From positions 39,354,219 to 39,418,218 of the forward strand of contig OZ023216.1 in the NCBI GenBank assembly GCA_963995525.1: a stretch of 64,000 bases of DNA, given 5' to 3'. Numbering within the stretch: position 1 is the stretch's first letter; every line of letters starts with the position of its first letter. This document shows positions 9,700 through 18,939 of this stretch, piece after piece. The DNA is from Escarpia spicata. Its lineage: Eukaryota > Annelida > Polychaeta > Sabellida > Siboglinidae. Position numbers and translations under genes: made by a program. The notes beneath the pieces are model-generated. The model was not told the origin of the DNA, searched no databases, and saw only the letters and a list, made by a program, of their open reading frames with translations.

Positions 9700-10100
9700 A
9701 ACTGCTGTGATGAAAGACAGGCCGAGCGTTTTGTTAGACGCAGGTGTGAATCAATCCGACCTGACGTCCCATCAGTTGTGTAATATCGAGAGTTGATTGC
9801 AAGACTCTGTATCAGAGCAGTGGCGAAACAAAGTAAAACAAATGATTCTGGCAGCAATGGGGGGGGGGGGGTGACCTGTAAATAACTCTGTCTTGCGCTT
9901 TGAAGAGGCCATTGATCACATTAATTCATCTGCAGTGATTAAAGACTGGTTGACTGTCTTACTAGAGGCAAGTTTTAAACTATCCGACGTAACATCCGAA
10001 CATTTGTGTACTATCACGATTTGGTTGTAAGACTTTGTTTTGGAACACTATGAAGTAAACGATGCTGGCAGTAATGGAGGTCAGACCAGTAAATAATGTT
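9700..10100 (+). repeat. Two tandem ~200-bp modules of arm gene 3
   Basis: Two diverged copies (9700-9890 and 9890-10100) share a GATGAAAGAC/GATTAAAGAC start, TCCGACCTGACGTCC/TCCGACGTAACATCC middle and GGCAGCAATGG/GGCAGTAATGG end. Both resemble 23560-23940 in the right arm. A run of 11 G lies at 9861. Confidence 0.6.
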
Positions 10101-10275
10101 TGTCTTCTTTTGTACCCTAATAGAACGTACAAACCTTATCTTGTGTCATTTTTATAGCATAAGTACCGCACTCTTGTCACTTGTTAATTTCCGTAAAATA
10201 TAGCCATACTTCCATTTACAACACAGGTCTACGACCTTCATATCGTAGTATAATGCTTTATTATAACAACATTTA
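10101..10275. other. Arm spacer before microsatellite
   Basis: Non-coding. Matches the right arm (about 23480-23560) including TATCGTAGTATAATGCTTTA and TTATAACAACA. Confidence 0.5.
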
Positions 10276-11087
10276 GTGCACTCACTCACTCACTCACTCA
10301 CTCACTCACTCACTCACTCACTCACTCACTCACTCACTCACTCACTCACTCACTCACTCACTCACTCACTCACTCACTCACTCACTCACTCACTCACTCA
10401 CTCACTCACTCACTCACTCACTCACTCACTCACTCACTCACTCACTCACTCACTCACTCACTCACTCACTCACTCACTCACTCACTCACTCACTCACTCA
10501 CTCACTCACTCACTCACTCACTCACTCACTCACTCACTCACTCACTCACTCACTCACTCACTCACTCACTCACTCACTCACTCACTCACTCACTCACTCA
10601 CTCACTCACTCACTCACTCACTCACTCACTCACTCACTCACTCACTCACTCACTCACTCACTCACTCACTCACTCACTCACTCATCACTCACTCACTCAT
10701 CACTCACTCATCACTCACTCATCACTCACTCACTCACTCACTCACTCACTCACTCACTCACTCACTCACTCACTCACTCACTCACTCACTCACTCACTCA
10801 CTCACTCACTCACTCACTCACTCACTCACTCACTCACTCACTCACTCACTCACTCACTCACTCACTCACTCACTCACTCACTCACTCACTCACTCACTCA
10901 CTCACTCACTCACTCACTCACTCACTCACTCACTCACTCACTCACTCACTCACTCACTCACTGATCATTCACTCACTCACTCACTCACTCACTCACTCAC
11001 TCACTCACTCACTCACTCACTCACTCACTCACTCACTCACTCACTCACTCACTCACTCACTCACTCACTCACTCACTGATCATTCAA
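10276..11087 (+). repeat. (TCAC)n tetranucleotide tract, ~800 bp
   Basis: Almost pure CACT/TCAC repeat with a few TCATCAC and TGATCATT interruptions. The reading frame across it (Leu-Thr-His-Ser repeats) is an artefact of the unit. Its inverted counterpart, (GTGA)n at 23095-23465, is in the right arm at the same relative position. Confidence 0.95.
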
Positions 11088-11300
11088 TCATCACTCTCAT
11101 TCAATCATCACCCATTCACTTACTCACGCCCTCCTTTCGTCTGTTTTCTAACATTTTAACTTTTCAATATGTAACCGTTTTAGCATTTTAATATTTTAGT
11201 GGATAAAATTAATCTCGCTGTTCATTTAATTGCTTACATTTGAACCATAAACACCTACATCTTGAGCTGATCGACTATTCTACCTGCCGCCAACAAGCCC
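11088..11300. other. Arm spacer after microsatellite
   Basis: TCAATCATCAC variants fade into AT-rich DNA with TAACATTTTAACTTTTCAAT and TTGAACCATAAACACCTACA, both shared with the right arm (22960-23060, inverted). Confidence 0.5.
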
Positions 11301-11389
11301 ACACCATCACCGTTCCAGTGCTCAGATCGGAAGAGACATTTCTCACGTGGGGACAACTGGAAACGTCACATTGCTCGTGGTCACTGGAC

Positions 11390-11998
11390 GACGAAATGCG
11401 AGACACATTAGAGCGAAGCGATATAGACGAGAGGGAAAAGGTTGTGTTGTATAACCAGGTGTTGAGTCGGTACAACGATCTTTCCGACAAACGCATACAG
11501 GAACGCCTGCGTGTGGCCATCGAAAAATTTCCCAGTGATGATGAAAGCAAAGTACAACCTGCTAACGAAAATGAAATCATCGAAAATGAAAGCATCAAAA
11601 TTGAAACCATCAACAGCATTCCAAAAAGTATGAAGCAGAAAGCACGGCGACTCCTCGATAAATTTAAAGTCGACTTAAGGTGGAACGAACATGACGAGAA
11701 GGTGTACAGAAACAAGGCGGTACCCGAAAGTAACATCGTAGATCTTGTGAACGACGTGTTGAGAAAGCGGAAGTCGTTTGAACCGATAGGGTACAAAGCC
11801 TTCGCTCGTGGTCTTAAATATACGCCAATGGATTTAGTGGGGAAATCAGATCGTTGGATTTACATGCAGACAGCGTCAGTGGACGACAGTAGTGAGAGAG
11901 GGTTTTTGGATGATCTGCCGGGGGGGATTGCCGGTGCCCCCATGGAGAAATTCTTTGATGGCGCCTGTCTCAGTCTGTTTGTGTATGTACGTGTATGA
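11390..11998 (+). CDS. Conserved Polinton protein (DEMR...YNQVL family), left-arm copy
   Basis: The frame is open from 11240, but homology starts near 11390 at DDEMRDTLERSDIDEREK, followed by VVLYNQVLSRYNDLSDKR, an acidic/Lys middle and SNIVDLVNDVLRKRKSFEP. This layout recurs in Polinton/Maverick elements as a protein without assigned function, and a second diverged copy is in this element's own core (16926-17435). The right arm has the N-terminal half (22773-22441) with KTALVDPRILDNI, which here is replaced by a remnant of a C2H2 finger gene. The C-terminal half lies inside the inner arm boundary, so only this copy keeps it. Possibly structural; inference only. Confidence 0.6.
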   Translation, partial: DEMRDTLERSDIDEREKVVLYNQVLSRYNDLSDKRIQERLRVAIEKFPSDDESKVQPANENEIIENESIKIETINSIPKSMKQKARRLLDKFKVDLRWNEHDEKVYRNKAVPESNIVDLVNDVLRKRKSFEPIGYKAFARGLKYTPMDLVGKSDRWIYMQTASVDDSSERGFLDDLPGGIAGAPMEKFFDGACLSLFVYVRV

Positions 11999-12262
11999 AG
12001 GGAGTAATGAAGGAGTAATGGACGTAGTGTATACATGCTGTATATGTGAAAGAATGATTCCTAACATATATAATTAATTGTAAGACTAATTCATCCTATG
12101 TCCTATCGTGTATAACGAGGAATGAACGAAAGAGCGTACATCAAAGTTTAAAACTTGTTGGAAGTTGGGTCACGTGTATGAAGGGAGTAATGATGGAGTA
12201 CTGGACGTAGCGTATGTGTGCTGTGTGTATGAAAGAATGATTCCTAACGTGTATAAGTAATA
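11985..12262 (+). repeat. Duplicated ~90-bp 3'-flank block
   Basis: Two copies, 11985-12075 and 12168-12262, share ACGTGTATGAAGGGAGTAAT, a GGAGTA-TGGACGTAG core and GAAAGAATGATTCCTAAC. They follow the stop codon of the conserved Polinton protein and could be transcript-end sequence. Confidence 0.6.
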
Positions 12263-12299
12263 ATCAACAAAACAACATATTTTCAAAGTTGAATACTAT

Positions 12300-12494
12300 T
12301 TAATGTATATCATAATCACAGTAGAAGCCATCATCGTCTGAATCACATTCCCACCCCCAATTTTCGCAATCGCCAGTGTCGATGGGTGTAGGGGGAGGTG
12401 GATCGTACGAAGGACTTGGTGGTTCGACGACTGGACGGGTGGCGAGGACCAGCCGGAGGACAGCATAGAATGTCATCATGTGGTATTCGCGCAT
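12300..12494 (-). CDS. Small acidic Pro-rich frame, unknown
   Basis: A 64-residue minus-strand frame with [18 protein letters not shown] and an acidic tail [19 protein letters not shown]. The composition is unusual for random DNA, and it sits convergent with the conserved Polinton protein. No family is recognised and no second copy is visible. Could be a small element gene or chance. Confidence 0.25.
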   Translation of the reverse strand: MREYHMMTFYAVLRLVLATRPVVEPPSPSYDPPPPTPIDTGDCENWGWECDSDDDGFYCDYDIH

Positions 12495-12537
12495 ATCGTC
12501 TTCTCTGGAAATATATCAACAGTTACGTTAAAACATA

Positions 12538-12543
12538 TGTATG

Positions 12544-12600
<57 letters not shown>

Positions 12601-12609
12601 GTATATGTG

Positions 12610-12665
<56 letters not shown>

Positions 12666-12676
12666 CATACACACAC

Positions 12677-12726
<50 letters not shown>

Positions 12727-12745
12727 TTATATATATATGTATATA
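12538..12745. repeat. (TA)n/(TACA)n microsatellite
   Basis: About 200 bp of alternating TA with GTAT/ACAC variants. Six-frame reading gives only Tyr-Ile repeats. Confidence 0.95.
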
Positions 12746-12749
12746 TGTT

Positions 12750-13008
12750 GCATTGGGTTTGCTTATCCATTTCCGGACGTCGCAGCCTAGATGGATTGTC
12801 TATAGACAGCTCTTTCGTTTGCCAGTCTCCCCACTCGCCAGACGTCGGCTCCCATCCATTCCTCTATGTCCTTCCCCCATTGTCTTCTAGGTCTTCCTCT
12901 GCTTCTTCTGCCTTCCACTTTTCCTTCCATTATTAGTCTCTAGAGACTGATGCCGTTTCACATGGCCGAAATAACTTAGTTTCTGTTTCTTAGTTTCTGT
13001 TTCTTCTA

Positions 13009-13012
<4 letters not shown>
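12750..13012 (-). mobile_element. LINE ORF2 C-terminal fragment
   Basis: On the minus strand this reads KLSYFGHVKRHQSLE, then a basic [13 protein letters not shown] stretch and the later WMGA/RLA-type block in shifted frames. The pattern YFGHVxRxxSLE-x-GKxxGxRxRGRP is the standard C-terminal end of many LINE ORF2 proteins. Only the 3' end remains, bounded by TA repeats on both sides. Confidence 0.65.

Positions 13013-13013
<1 letters not shown>

Positions 13014-13053
<40 letters not shown>
13014..13053. repeat. (TA)n microsatellite
   Basis: Pure TA run adjoining the outer inverted repeat of the Tc1 element. Confidence 0.9.
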
Positions 13054-13056
<3 letters not shown>

Positions 13057-13371
13057 CGGCCACTAGCAACGTGGTGTCTGGTTACAGTTTAAGACCAGGC
13101 ACGATTTTTTGACGAAATTTGACAAAACTTTGATTTGTTGGCCTTCACATAACATTATATAAGTTTATTTCGCCAAATAAACGTAGTACAACATAATATG
13201 AAACTTTATGTCGTCCAAAAGTGTCAGTGTCTCTACTTTTCAGTATTTAGTGTGGCCTCCTTTGCTGTCAATGACCGCCTGGATGCGATATGGAATGCTA
13301 TAAACCAAAGATTCGCAGTACTCCTGGGTGATTTCGGTGACCCAAACGTCCTTGATAGCTTGTTTCAAGTT

Positions 13372-14255
13372 CTAAGCGCTTGATGGTTGTTTGTCTGCCA
13401 CCTTATCCTTCATTATAGTCCACAGGTTCTCAATGGGATTTAGATCTGGGCTGTTCCCAGGCCATTCCAGCACGGAGATTTTGTTCTTGAGGAAATCAGT
13501 GGCTACCTTGGATCGGTGACAAGGAGCGCCATCTTGCATGGAAATCGTACATTTGTGGATGTCCATATGCAGTTTCAGCTTCTCCTTCAGCAACTCCACG
13601 TACCTAGGTCCATTCATAGTGATGTTAGGTGGAATAAAATACAGACCAGAAGGGCCAAAACATGACATGGCATCCCAAATCATTGTACTTGGCGGGTGTT
13701 TCATTGTGGCTGCTGTATATTTCTCATCAAATCGCTTACCTACTGGCCGCCTAAAGTGCTTCTTGCGAGGTATAAACTGTTGCATGGTCGATTCATCTGA
13801 GAACAACACTTTCTTCCACTGCGCGAGAGTCCAGTGGCGATGTCGTCTGGCAAAGTCCAGTCTCTTTTTTGCATCACAGGTGTCAGGCGTGGATTCCGGG
13901 CCAGCTTGCGGGACTTGAGCCCAAATTCCTTGCTGAGACGTCTCGAAACAGTACTGAGACTTATTTCCGTACCTTTTAAGCTTAAAGCAGTCCGAATTTT
14001 CTTGCATGAGCTCATTGGCGAGCGCATCACGATGCATCTGATTGCGTGGTCATCCCTGAGCGTAGTTTTCCGTGGACGACCACTCCTTTTACTGTCACGA
14101 AAAGTGCCATCAGTATTAAATTTGACGATGGCATTTTGCACGGCTGTCTTGGAATAACATAATTTAGCACTAATGTCTCTTTCCCTATATTCTTCTCCAT
14201 GTAGAGTCACCATTTGTGCCCTTAGAACCTCTGTCAAAGACGATTTTTTGCCCAT
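13372..14255 (-). pseudogene. Tc1-like transposase, one frameshift
   Basis: From MGKKSSLTEVLRAQMV at 14255: an N-terminal helix-turn-helix region with SGRPRKTTLRDDHAI (GRPR hook), then a frame change near 13900, then the DD34E catalytic domain with VLFSDEST (first Asp), MQDGAPCH (second Asp) and GNSPDLNPIENLW (catalytic Glu). The stop follows DKQPSSA. About 295 residues overall, slightly short of the usual ~340. All three catalytic acids survive, so decay is recent. It cuts and pastes DNA at TA sites; this copy is inactive because of the frameshift. Confidence 0.85.
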
Positions 14256-14457
14256 TTCAGGGATGAAGACAAAACTGAAAAACACCTAATCGACACTGGC
14301 AGCAGCAAACAAATGAACTGGAAGTACTGACTTGGCGTACTGCTTCATGGCCCAAATACGATGATGCAATCCAGACATTATCTGATGCAATCTGATGCCA
14401 CACCATAAAATGCTTAAAAATCGTGCCTGGTCTTAAACTTTTGCAAATGATTGTATG

Positions 14458-14478
14458 TATATATATATATATATATAT
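14458..14478. repeat. Short (TA)n run
   Basis: Lies between inner and outer inverted repeats at the right end of the Tc1 element. Confidence 0.8.
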
Positions 14479-14611
14479 CGAGGTAAAGTTGGAATACAGT
14501 AGTGATGTAACCAGACACCACGTTGCTAGTGGCCGTTCATGCGTCGATACACCGAAGAACATGATATCATGGCAACCCCGCGTCGCGTGCTCGTCGGAAG
14601 TTTTCGTGGAG

Positions 14612-15549
14612 ATAAGATCTTGTTCGTTACATGGTACCTGGAACACGGACTCGAGATGACTCAAGTCTACCAGGTCATCGATTACACACCGCTGGCCTGA
14701 TTCCGACGATTCGGCGAGGCAGTGTCCTCTGAACGTCGCGATGGATACGTCCACCCCAACAAGTTGATGGGGAATTCTTCCTATGGGAAATTTATCACTA
14801 ACTTCGATAAACACCATGAAGTCGCCTACTGTACGGAGAAGAGGGCGTCGGTCATGATCAACGATCGCCGCTTTCGACAGTTCGACGTCGTCACCGACGA
14901 TCCGTACGAGATCGAAATGCACAAGAGCAGTGTCGAATACACCTTGCCGACGGACGTGGGCTTCTCCGTGTTGCAGTGGGCCAAACTGCGCATATTGGAG
15001 TTCTATTACGATTTCATGGTCAGGTACATGGAACGTCCGCTGTTCGAGTACTGCGAAACCGATACGGACAGCGCCTACACTTAGCTATGGCTGGAGAGTC
15101 CGTCGACAAACCTCGTGACCTCGGCACTGCGCGAACACTACTTTCGTCACCGCTCCGAATGGCTACCGTCCGAATGTTGCGCCGATCATCAGAGCGAGTA
15201 CGTGCGCTGTCGACTGGCCAGACGTCCGTGTAGCGGCACCGAGACGTATTGCAAAGCGTACGGCAAGAGAACACCGGGACTCTTCAAGGTCGAATGATCC
15301 GGCGACTGTTTCCTGGATCTGTTCGGGTCCCGTCGACAAATACAGCACAAACGACTCAACACCATCGGCAAGCAAGCGTTCCTGGACGCGCTGTCCAATC
15401 GACGGATCGGAACCGGAAAGAACCGCGGGTTCCGGATGAATCACTTGTCCGTGCTGACGTACATCCATGAGCGTGCGGCTTTGACCTACATCTACGCCAA
15501 GCGCGTGGTCCACGAGAACGGATACACCACGGGTCCGGTGGACGTGTAA
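14612..15549 (+). pseudogene. Protein-primed DNA polymerase B, C-terminal part only
   Basis: Remains of the Polinton replicative polymerase. A YLEHGLEMTQVY stretch, the palm motif with KLMGNSSYGKFIT, and the catalytic motif C YCETDTDSAY are readable, with an in-frame TAG directly after motif C (15082). Beyond, in changed frames, are Cys-rich sequence and a C-terminal extension with GTGKNRGFRMNHLSVLTYIH and TYIYAKRVV ending at 15549. The exonuclease and N-terminal two thirds of the usual >1000-residue protein are missing, replaced by the Tc1, LINE and TA repeats upstream. Both motif C aspartates remain, but stops and truncation make it non-functional. Confidence 0.85.
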
Positions 15550-15725
15550 TGATCAATTGCCGTGTAAGTCTACGCCGAAACACTGCTGACACAAAGAGGA
15601 AACGCGGCCCTACATCAGTTGGGCTTAGAGGCGCCTCAAGCTGTCGCATTTGGTAGGCAGACAGTAAACCAGAACAGATAACACTATTTAGACAGATGTC
15701 ACGCAGTCGATCGTCATAGAGCACC

Positions 15726-15908
15726 ATGTTACGGACGCGAGCGATCGTAGGAGTAGCGCTAGTAGGAACAGTCGGTGTGTGCTTGTACGTCTTGTACGTC
15801 TTGTTGTACGTTCCCCTTCGCTCCGCATGTGGTGGAGGTATCGTCGTCGCCGTATCTAACGTCACGGGCAACGCGACATTGTCGAACGTGACCACCACCA
15901 CCTACTAG
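15726..15908 (+). CDS. Small single-pass membrane protein of Polinton
   Basis: A 60-residue frame with an N-terminal hydrophobic helix (AIVGVALVGTVGVCLYVLYV) and a Ser/Thr/Asn-rich tail with N-glycosylation-type sequons (NVTGNATLSNVT). It sits between polymerase and ATPase. Uninterrupted, but so short that this proves little. No family name is known to me. Confidence 0.4.
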   Translation: MLRTRAIVGVALVGTVGVCLYVLYVLLYVPLRSACGGGIVVAVSNVTGNATLSNVTTTTY

Positions 15909-15936
15909 AACACACACACACAATCATAGATATACG

Positions 15937-16560
15937 ATGGAAACATCCCTTGAACTGCATCGTCCCGGGTCCGACGGGATGTGGTAAAAGTACTTTCGTG
16001 ACGCGCATGCTACGTCACGCCGCAACGCCTCCCGAGAAGATCACATGTTGATAGTGAGAATGACAGAGCGCTTACGCCGCTACCGATAACGACTTGGTAC
16101 GGTTCGAGGAAGGTTTGCCGAGCGGCGCGTTCGATACGTGGATACGAAACCTCGTGGTCATAGACGATCTGATGGCGGAAACGGACAAACTGGTCATGAC
16201 CTTGTTCACGAAAAAGAGTCATCACCAGAACACATCCGTGCTGTTTCTCGTGCAGAACCTGTTTCCGAAAAACAAGGAGAGTCGCACGATCCGTCTGAAC
16301 GCGCAATACATGGTAGTCTTCAAGAATCCGCGCGACGCGTCACAGATAGGTCACATATGTATCCGAGATGCCTGAAGTGTGTACAAGACGCGTTCAAAGA
16401 CGCCAAGTCGTCGCCGTACGACTATCTCCTGATCGATCTGAAACAGGACACGCCCGAAGACATGCGACTGCGCACGGCCGTCTTTCCACAAGACGCGGTT
16501 CAAGTACGTGTACCAGCCCAAGGTATAAGACGACCGCGCACGCGCATCGTCTCTTCAGTC
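15937..16560 (+). pseudogene. Polinton genome-packaging ATPase (FtsK/HerA type), frameshifted
   Basis: The Walker A motif GPTGCGKST is encoded at 15968-15994, out of frame with the likely ATG at 15937, and its frame closes soon after at ITC-stop. The Walker B segment NLVVIDDLM lies at 16148-16174 in the next open piece (16094-16375), which continues to QNLFPKN and an arginine-rich VVFKNPRDASQ block. The C-terminal YDYLLIDLKQDTPEDMRLR lies in a third frame to ~16500. All core motifs are visible, total length fits the family (~200-230 aa), but at least two frameshifts have disabled it. Known role: pumping the genome into the capsid. Confidence 0.85.
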
Positions 16561-16565
16561 GCACC

Positions 16566-16916
16566 ATGTCCGAGCTCGTGAAGAGACACGTCCTCTGCAT
16601 ACAGGCGCTGAACAGATACAAGAGCACAGATACAACAACGCCGAAGAAAATATTTTGTGTGCATTGGCCGAGTGTGCCTACAACATAGTGAAGAGGAACA
16701 TTCACTTGACCGCCCTACAGAGACGACGTTTGAGTAAGTACAAAACTGCGCGAGTTGGCACGGAGAGGCGTGCCGGCGGCGAGGAGACGTAGCATCTTGC
16801 TTTAGGGTAACCAGGTCGACGAACGACAGACCGGCGGTGTCCAGTCGGCTTTGTTAGCACCGTTGGCCGGTGCGGTCTTTCTACCCTTGTTCAAAGAGGT
16901 GCTTCTCGAGTAGACG
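16566..16916 (+). pseudogene. Small basic Polinton protein, frameshifted
   Basis: Starts MSELVKRHVLCIQALN at 16566 and continues in other frames through a Lys/Arg-rich region (SKYKTALRELARRG, ARRRS) to a hydrophobic Ala/Leu/Pro end near 16912. The layout, basic body and hydrophobic C-terminus with LLQ at the join, recurs in Polintons between ATPase and other late genes and has been compared with adenoviral core proteins; that comparison is tentative. It holds the first copy of an exact 33-bp repeat (16757-16789). Confidence 0.5.
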
Positions 16917-17084
16917 ACGACGACGACGATGGAACACGCACGGAAGATTGTCTTGGTAGATCCACGACTGTTGGGCAGTCTACGCGCACCACAACCACCG
17001 ACGGATATCCTAGGACGCAAGGTGCTGGTCCTCGACGACGAGATGAAAGGCGGCACGGAGAGGCGTGCCGGCGGCGAGGAGACG
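16757..17084 (+). repeat. Exact 33-bp direct repeat in two adjacent Polinton genes
   Basis: Copies at 16757-16789 and 17052-17084 are identical; both begin GGCACGGAGAGGCGTGCC, itself a small hairpin. The second copy interrupts the conserved Polinton protein right after LDDEM and is followed by a GGC run. Confidence 0.9.
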
Positions 17085-17435
17085 GCGGCGGGCGGCGGCG
17101 GCGGCGGCGGCGGCAACTGAAGCGCCGGCCCCGACGTTGCATGGAGTGCGCGCTGAGAGCTCATGCACAAAGGAGTAGCGGTACCCGGAAGTATCGTGGT
17201 GGATCTCGTGAACGATATGTTGCGTTCGAGAAAAACCGTCGATGATCCATTGCGATGGCATGTGTTTGCGCGCCAACTCAGCGACGTGAATCTACCCATG
17301 GAGTTGGTGGGTAACGAGGCCAGGAACCTACACATTCAGCAGGCACAAAGGAAGAGTGCAGTGGCGGCAGCGGCCATACGATCGCTCGGTAGAGCGCGAC
17401 GAACGCTGCAGTGGACACCCCTCGCGCGTCGATAA
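16929..17435 (+). pseudogene. Conserved Polinton protein, core copy
   Basis: The N-terminal piece (16929-17120) reads RKIVLVDPRLLGSL and LDDEMKGG, then is diverted into a Gly-rich nonsense tail by the 33-bp repeat and GGC run. The C-terminal piece (17163-17435) reads PGSIVVDLVNDMLRSRKTVD, WHVFARQLSDVNLP and VGNEARNLHIQQA. Both halves match the arm copies (11390-11998 and 22773-22441), which keep the middle YNQVL region missing here. So the composite element holds three copies of this family, of which the core one is clearly diverged. Confidence 0.7.
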
Positions 17436-17535
17436 CGAATGAGCCCGTCTATCGCCCTACCCACGCCAGCATCGGAAGGACGCAATACATGGGAGCGTCT
17501 TTAAATGAGGCGCACCGTCACGAATCGAAAGCATA
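17436..17535 (+). promoter_or_regulatory. Possible promoter of integrase gene
   Basis: Short gap with CTTTAAATGAGGC about 30 bp before the ATG at 17536, resembling a weak TATA box. Confidence 0.25.
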
Positions 17536-18633
17536 ATGTTCGATCCACGGGACAGTCTGCGTTGTCTGTTTGCCGATATCGCTTACGGCGGAGTTCACAT
17601 CGTGGGTGCGATTAGCATCGACTATATTATCCGTACATTATGGCCCGCTGTCGCAAACAGCTGCAGGGAGTCAACTTCGGTGGGGAGTTACGGGGGAATC
17701 GTGTCTTTGTGCCGAGCCACCTTCCGACCTATCCAGCGTGTACCGAGAAAGGTCGTCGAACAATGGCTATCGGAACAGAACGCCTATGTCCTACACAAAC
17801 CGGTGAGAATTCGTTTCAAGCGGCGACGCGTGGTCGTCGATGGTCGGAATCAACAGTGGCAGGCTGGTCTCGTCGACGTATCCAGTCTCAAAAGAGACAA
17901 CGACGATACGACATTCCTACTCACGGTGATCGACGTCTTCACGAAAATCGCCCGATGCGTTCCACTCGACGACGTCGATGGTGAGGGCGCTGGACGGACT
18001 GTTCACTGACGAACGTCCGCTGACGTTGCAAACCAATAGAGGTCTGGAATTCCTGAACCGTGGCGTTCGGAGTGTATTGGAAACGTACGGTATCCACCAC
18101 TTCTCCACCTACAACGAGGATACCAAGGGGATACCTGACGAAAGACGACGCGTGGCGATACCTCGATATCCTTCAGGATCTGGTACGTTCGTACAACGAC
18201 ACCCACCACCGTAGCATCGGTATGTCTCCGTTCCAGGTGAATGCGTCGAATCAGGAAGAAGTGTTGCAGCGCTTGTACGATGGTCAGCACGGCAAGGTTG
18301 TGCCCAAGTATCACGTGGCGGATCGCGTGCGTATCATCAATGTCAAGAGTCGCTTCGATCAAGGGTACATGGCGAATTGGACCGAGGAAATATTCATGAT
18401 ACGCGAGGTGCATCCGTCCGATCCGCCTGTCTATCGCCTGGCGGACGAACTCAGAGAGACACTGGACGGTGCAGAAGGTGACGGTTCCGGCCGATAAACT
18501 GTACCGTGTGGAATCGATAGTGGAGCGACGCAAGGTGGGCAGGCGAAAGGAAGTGTTGGTGAAATGGTCCGGATACCCTTCGAAATTCAACAGCTGGGTC
18601 GATGCCAAGACCCTCGTCGGCTATAAAGAATAA
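17536..18633 (+). pseudogene. Polinton retrovirus-type integrase with chromodomain, broken
   Basis: Open pieces in three frames cover an N-terminal RNaseH-fold lead, the first catalytic Asp in LTVIDVFTKIARCVPL, and the second catalytic region LQTNRGLEF, where the invariant Asp is Asn (codon 18035-18037). HHFSTYNED follows, then the C-terminal part DLVRSYNDTHHRSIGMSPFQ, an SH3-like VADRVRIIN stretch and a chromodomain (EVLVKWSGYPSKFNSWVD) ending at TAA 18631. Polinton integrases insert the element with ~6-bp target duplications; the chromodomain may direct it to chromatin. Frameshifts and the Asp-to-Asn change both predict inactivity. Confidence 0.85.
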
Positions 18634-18666
18634 TCATGCGTCCGACAAGCTTTCATTCGTCCATAA

Positions 18667-18939
18667 ATGACGGACGAGAAGACAACACAGGTCTCCGTTA
18701 GCGACGAAGACGAAGAAATCGACGCTCCACCGCCACAGACAGAGAGGATTTCGTGGCACATCTTCGGCACCGCGTGTCCCAAAGAGGAGATCGTGTTTCT
18801 GTGTCAGGTCATCTTGGTCAGCATCTACAACCTGTCGAACGGACACAGAAATTTGTCTGTGTGGACGACCCTGTTGAGCAGTTCGTTGGGGTACCTGCTA
18901 CTCAGCTCAACGTTGAAACAGCAGCATGACGACGAGTGA
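18667..18939 (+). CDS. Small Polinton membrane protein (two hydrophobic segments)
   Basis: A 90-residue intact frame with an acidic N-terminus (SVSDEDEEID), IFGTACPKEEIVFLCQVILV and VWTTLLSSSLGYLLLSS. The pattern P-[KR]-x-E-I-x-F-x-x-Q-V-I followed by LWTxLLSSxLGYLLP is a hallmark small protein found in many Polintons, function unknown. A few residues seem missing in the first helix compared with relatives as I remember them. It overlaps the next gene by 14 nt, so the two are probably co-transcribed. Confidence 0.7.
   Translation: MTDEKTTQVSVSDEDEEIDAPPPQTERISWHIFGTACPKEEIVFLCQVILVSIYNLSNGHRNLSVWTTLLSSSLGYLLLSSTLKQQHDDE

Larger units (their letters stand above)
7273..10100 (+). pseudogene. 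Polinton arm gene 3: zinc-ribbon/OB-like protein with C-terminal repeats (left copy, broken)
   Basis: Begins MANNIMLKTPYYC, sharing its first residues with gene 2. Acidic/Arg-rich sequence leads, after a frame change, to a zinc ribbon (CRYCKKRV, then LQCERHG) followed by DGSMYMVDFIRP, a layout resembling the replication protein A C-terminal zinc ribbon and OB fold. A tract of 7-residue repeats like ADVTTSA (~7681-7860) follows, then TLARHIACRVCELSRQQ, HDCMLPDESLVYMHFDEAVD. There a LINE (about 8080-9690) interrupts. After it the frame resumes as two ~65-residue tandem modules (VIKDWLTVLLEASFKLSD is one). The right copy is 24735-23550. ssDNA binding is inferred. Confidence 0.5.
5678..11652 (+). 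mobile_element. Left inverted arm of the Polinton composite
   Basis: This whole stretch is an inverted copy of 26035-22352. It contains gene 1, gene 2, gene 3, a (TCAC)n tract and the start of the conserved Polinton protein. The outer edge is near the ATG of gene 1; the inner edge is at GCACGGCGACTC (about 11641-11652), matching GAGTCGCCGTGC at 22353. It is longer than the right arm (6.0 vs 3.7 kb) mainly because of a 1.6-kb LINE and an expanded microsatellite. Polinton terminal inverted repeats are usually several hundred bases to about 1.5 kb, so gene-bearing multi-kb arms are unusual. Confidence 0.8.
13052..14540 (-). mobile_element. Tc1/mariner-like transposon with nested inverted repeats
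   Basis: Encloses a Tc1-type transposase. Inner terminal repeats AGTTTAAGACCAGGCACGAT (13086) and its inverse (ending 14439) flank the gene. A second, perfect 34-bp inverted repeat lies outside them (13052-13085 and 14507-14540), with ~65 bp including a TA microsatellite between inner and outer repeats on the right only. It sits between left-arm/LINE debris and the surviving C-terminal part of the DNA polymerase B gene, so it or earlier insertions removed the polymerase N-terminus. Confidence 0.85.

Noticed and set aside
10276..11079. 267-residue Leu-Thr-His-Ser repeat frame
   Set aside because: A tetranucleotide repeat is open by construction in this frame; no flanking coding signal.
14257..14922. 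221-codon minus frame across the Tc1 end and polymerase
   Set aside because: Antisense to the DNA polymerase B relic; no motif.
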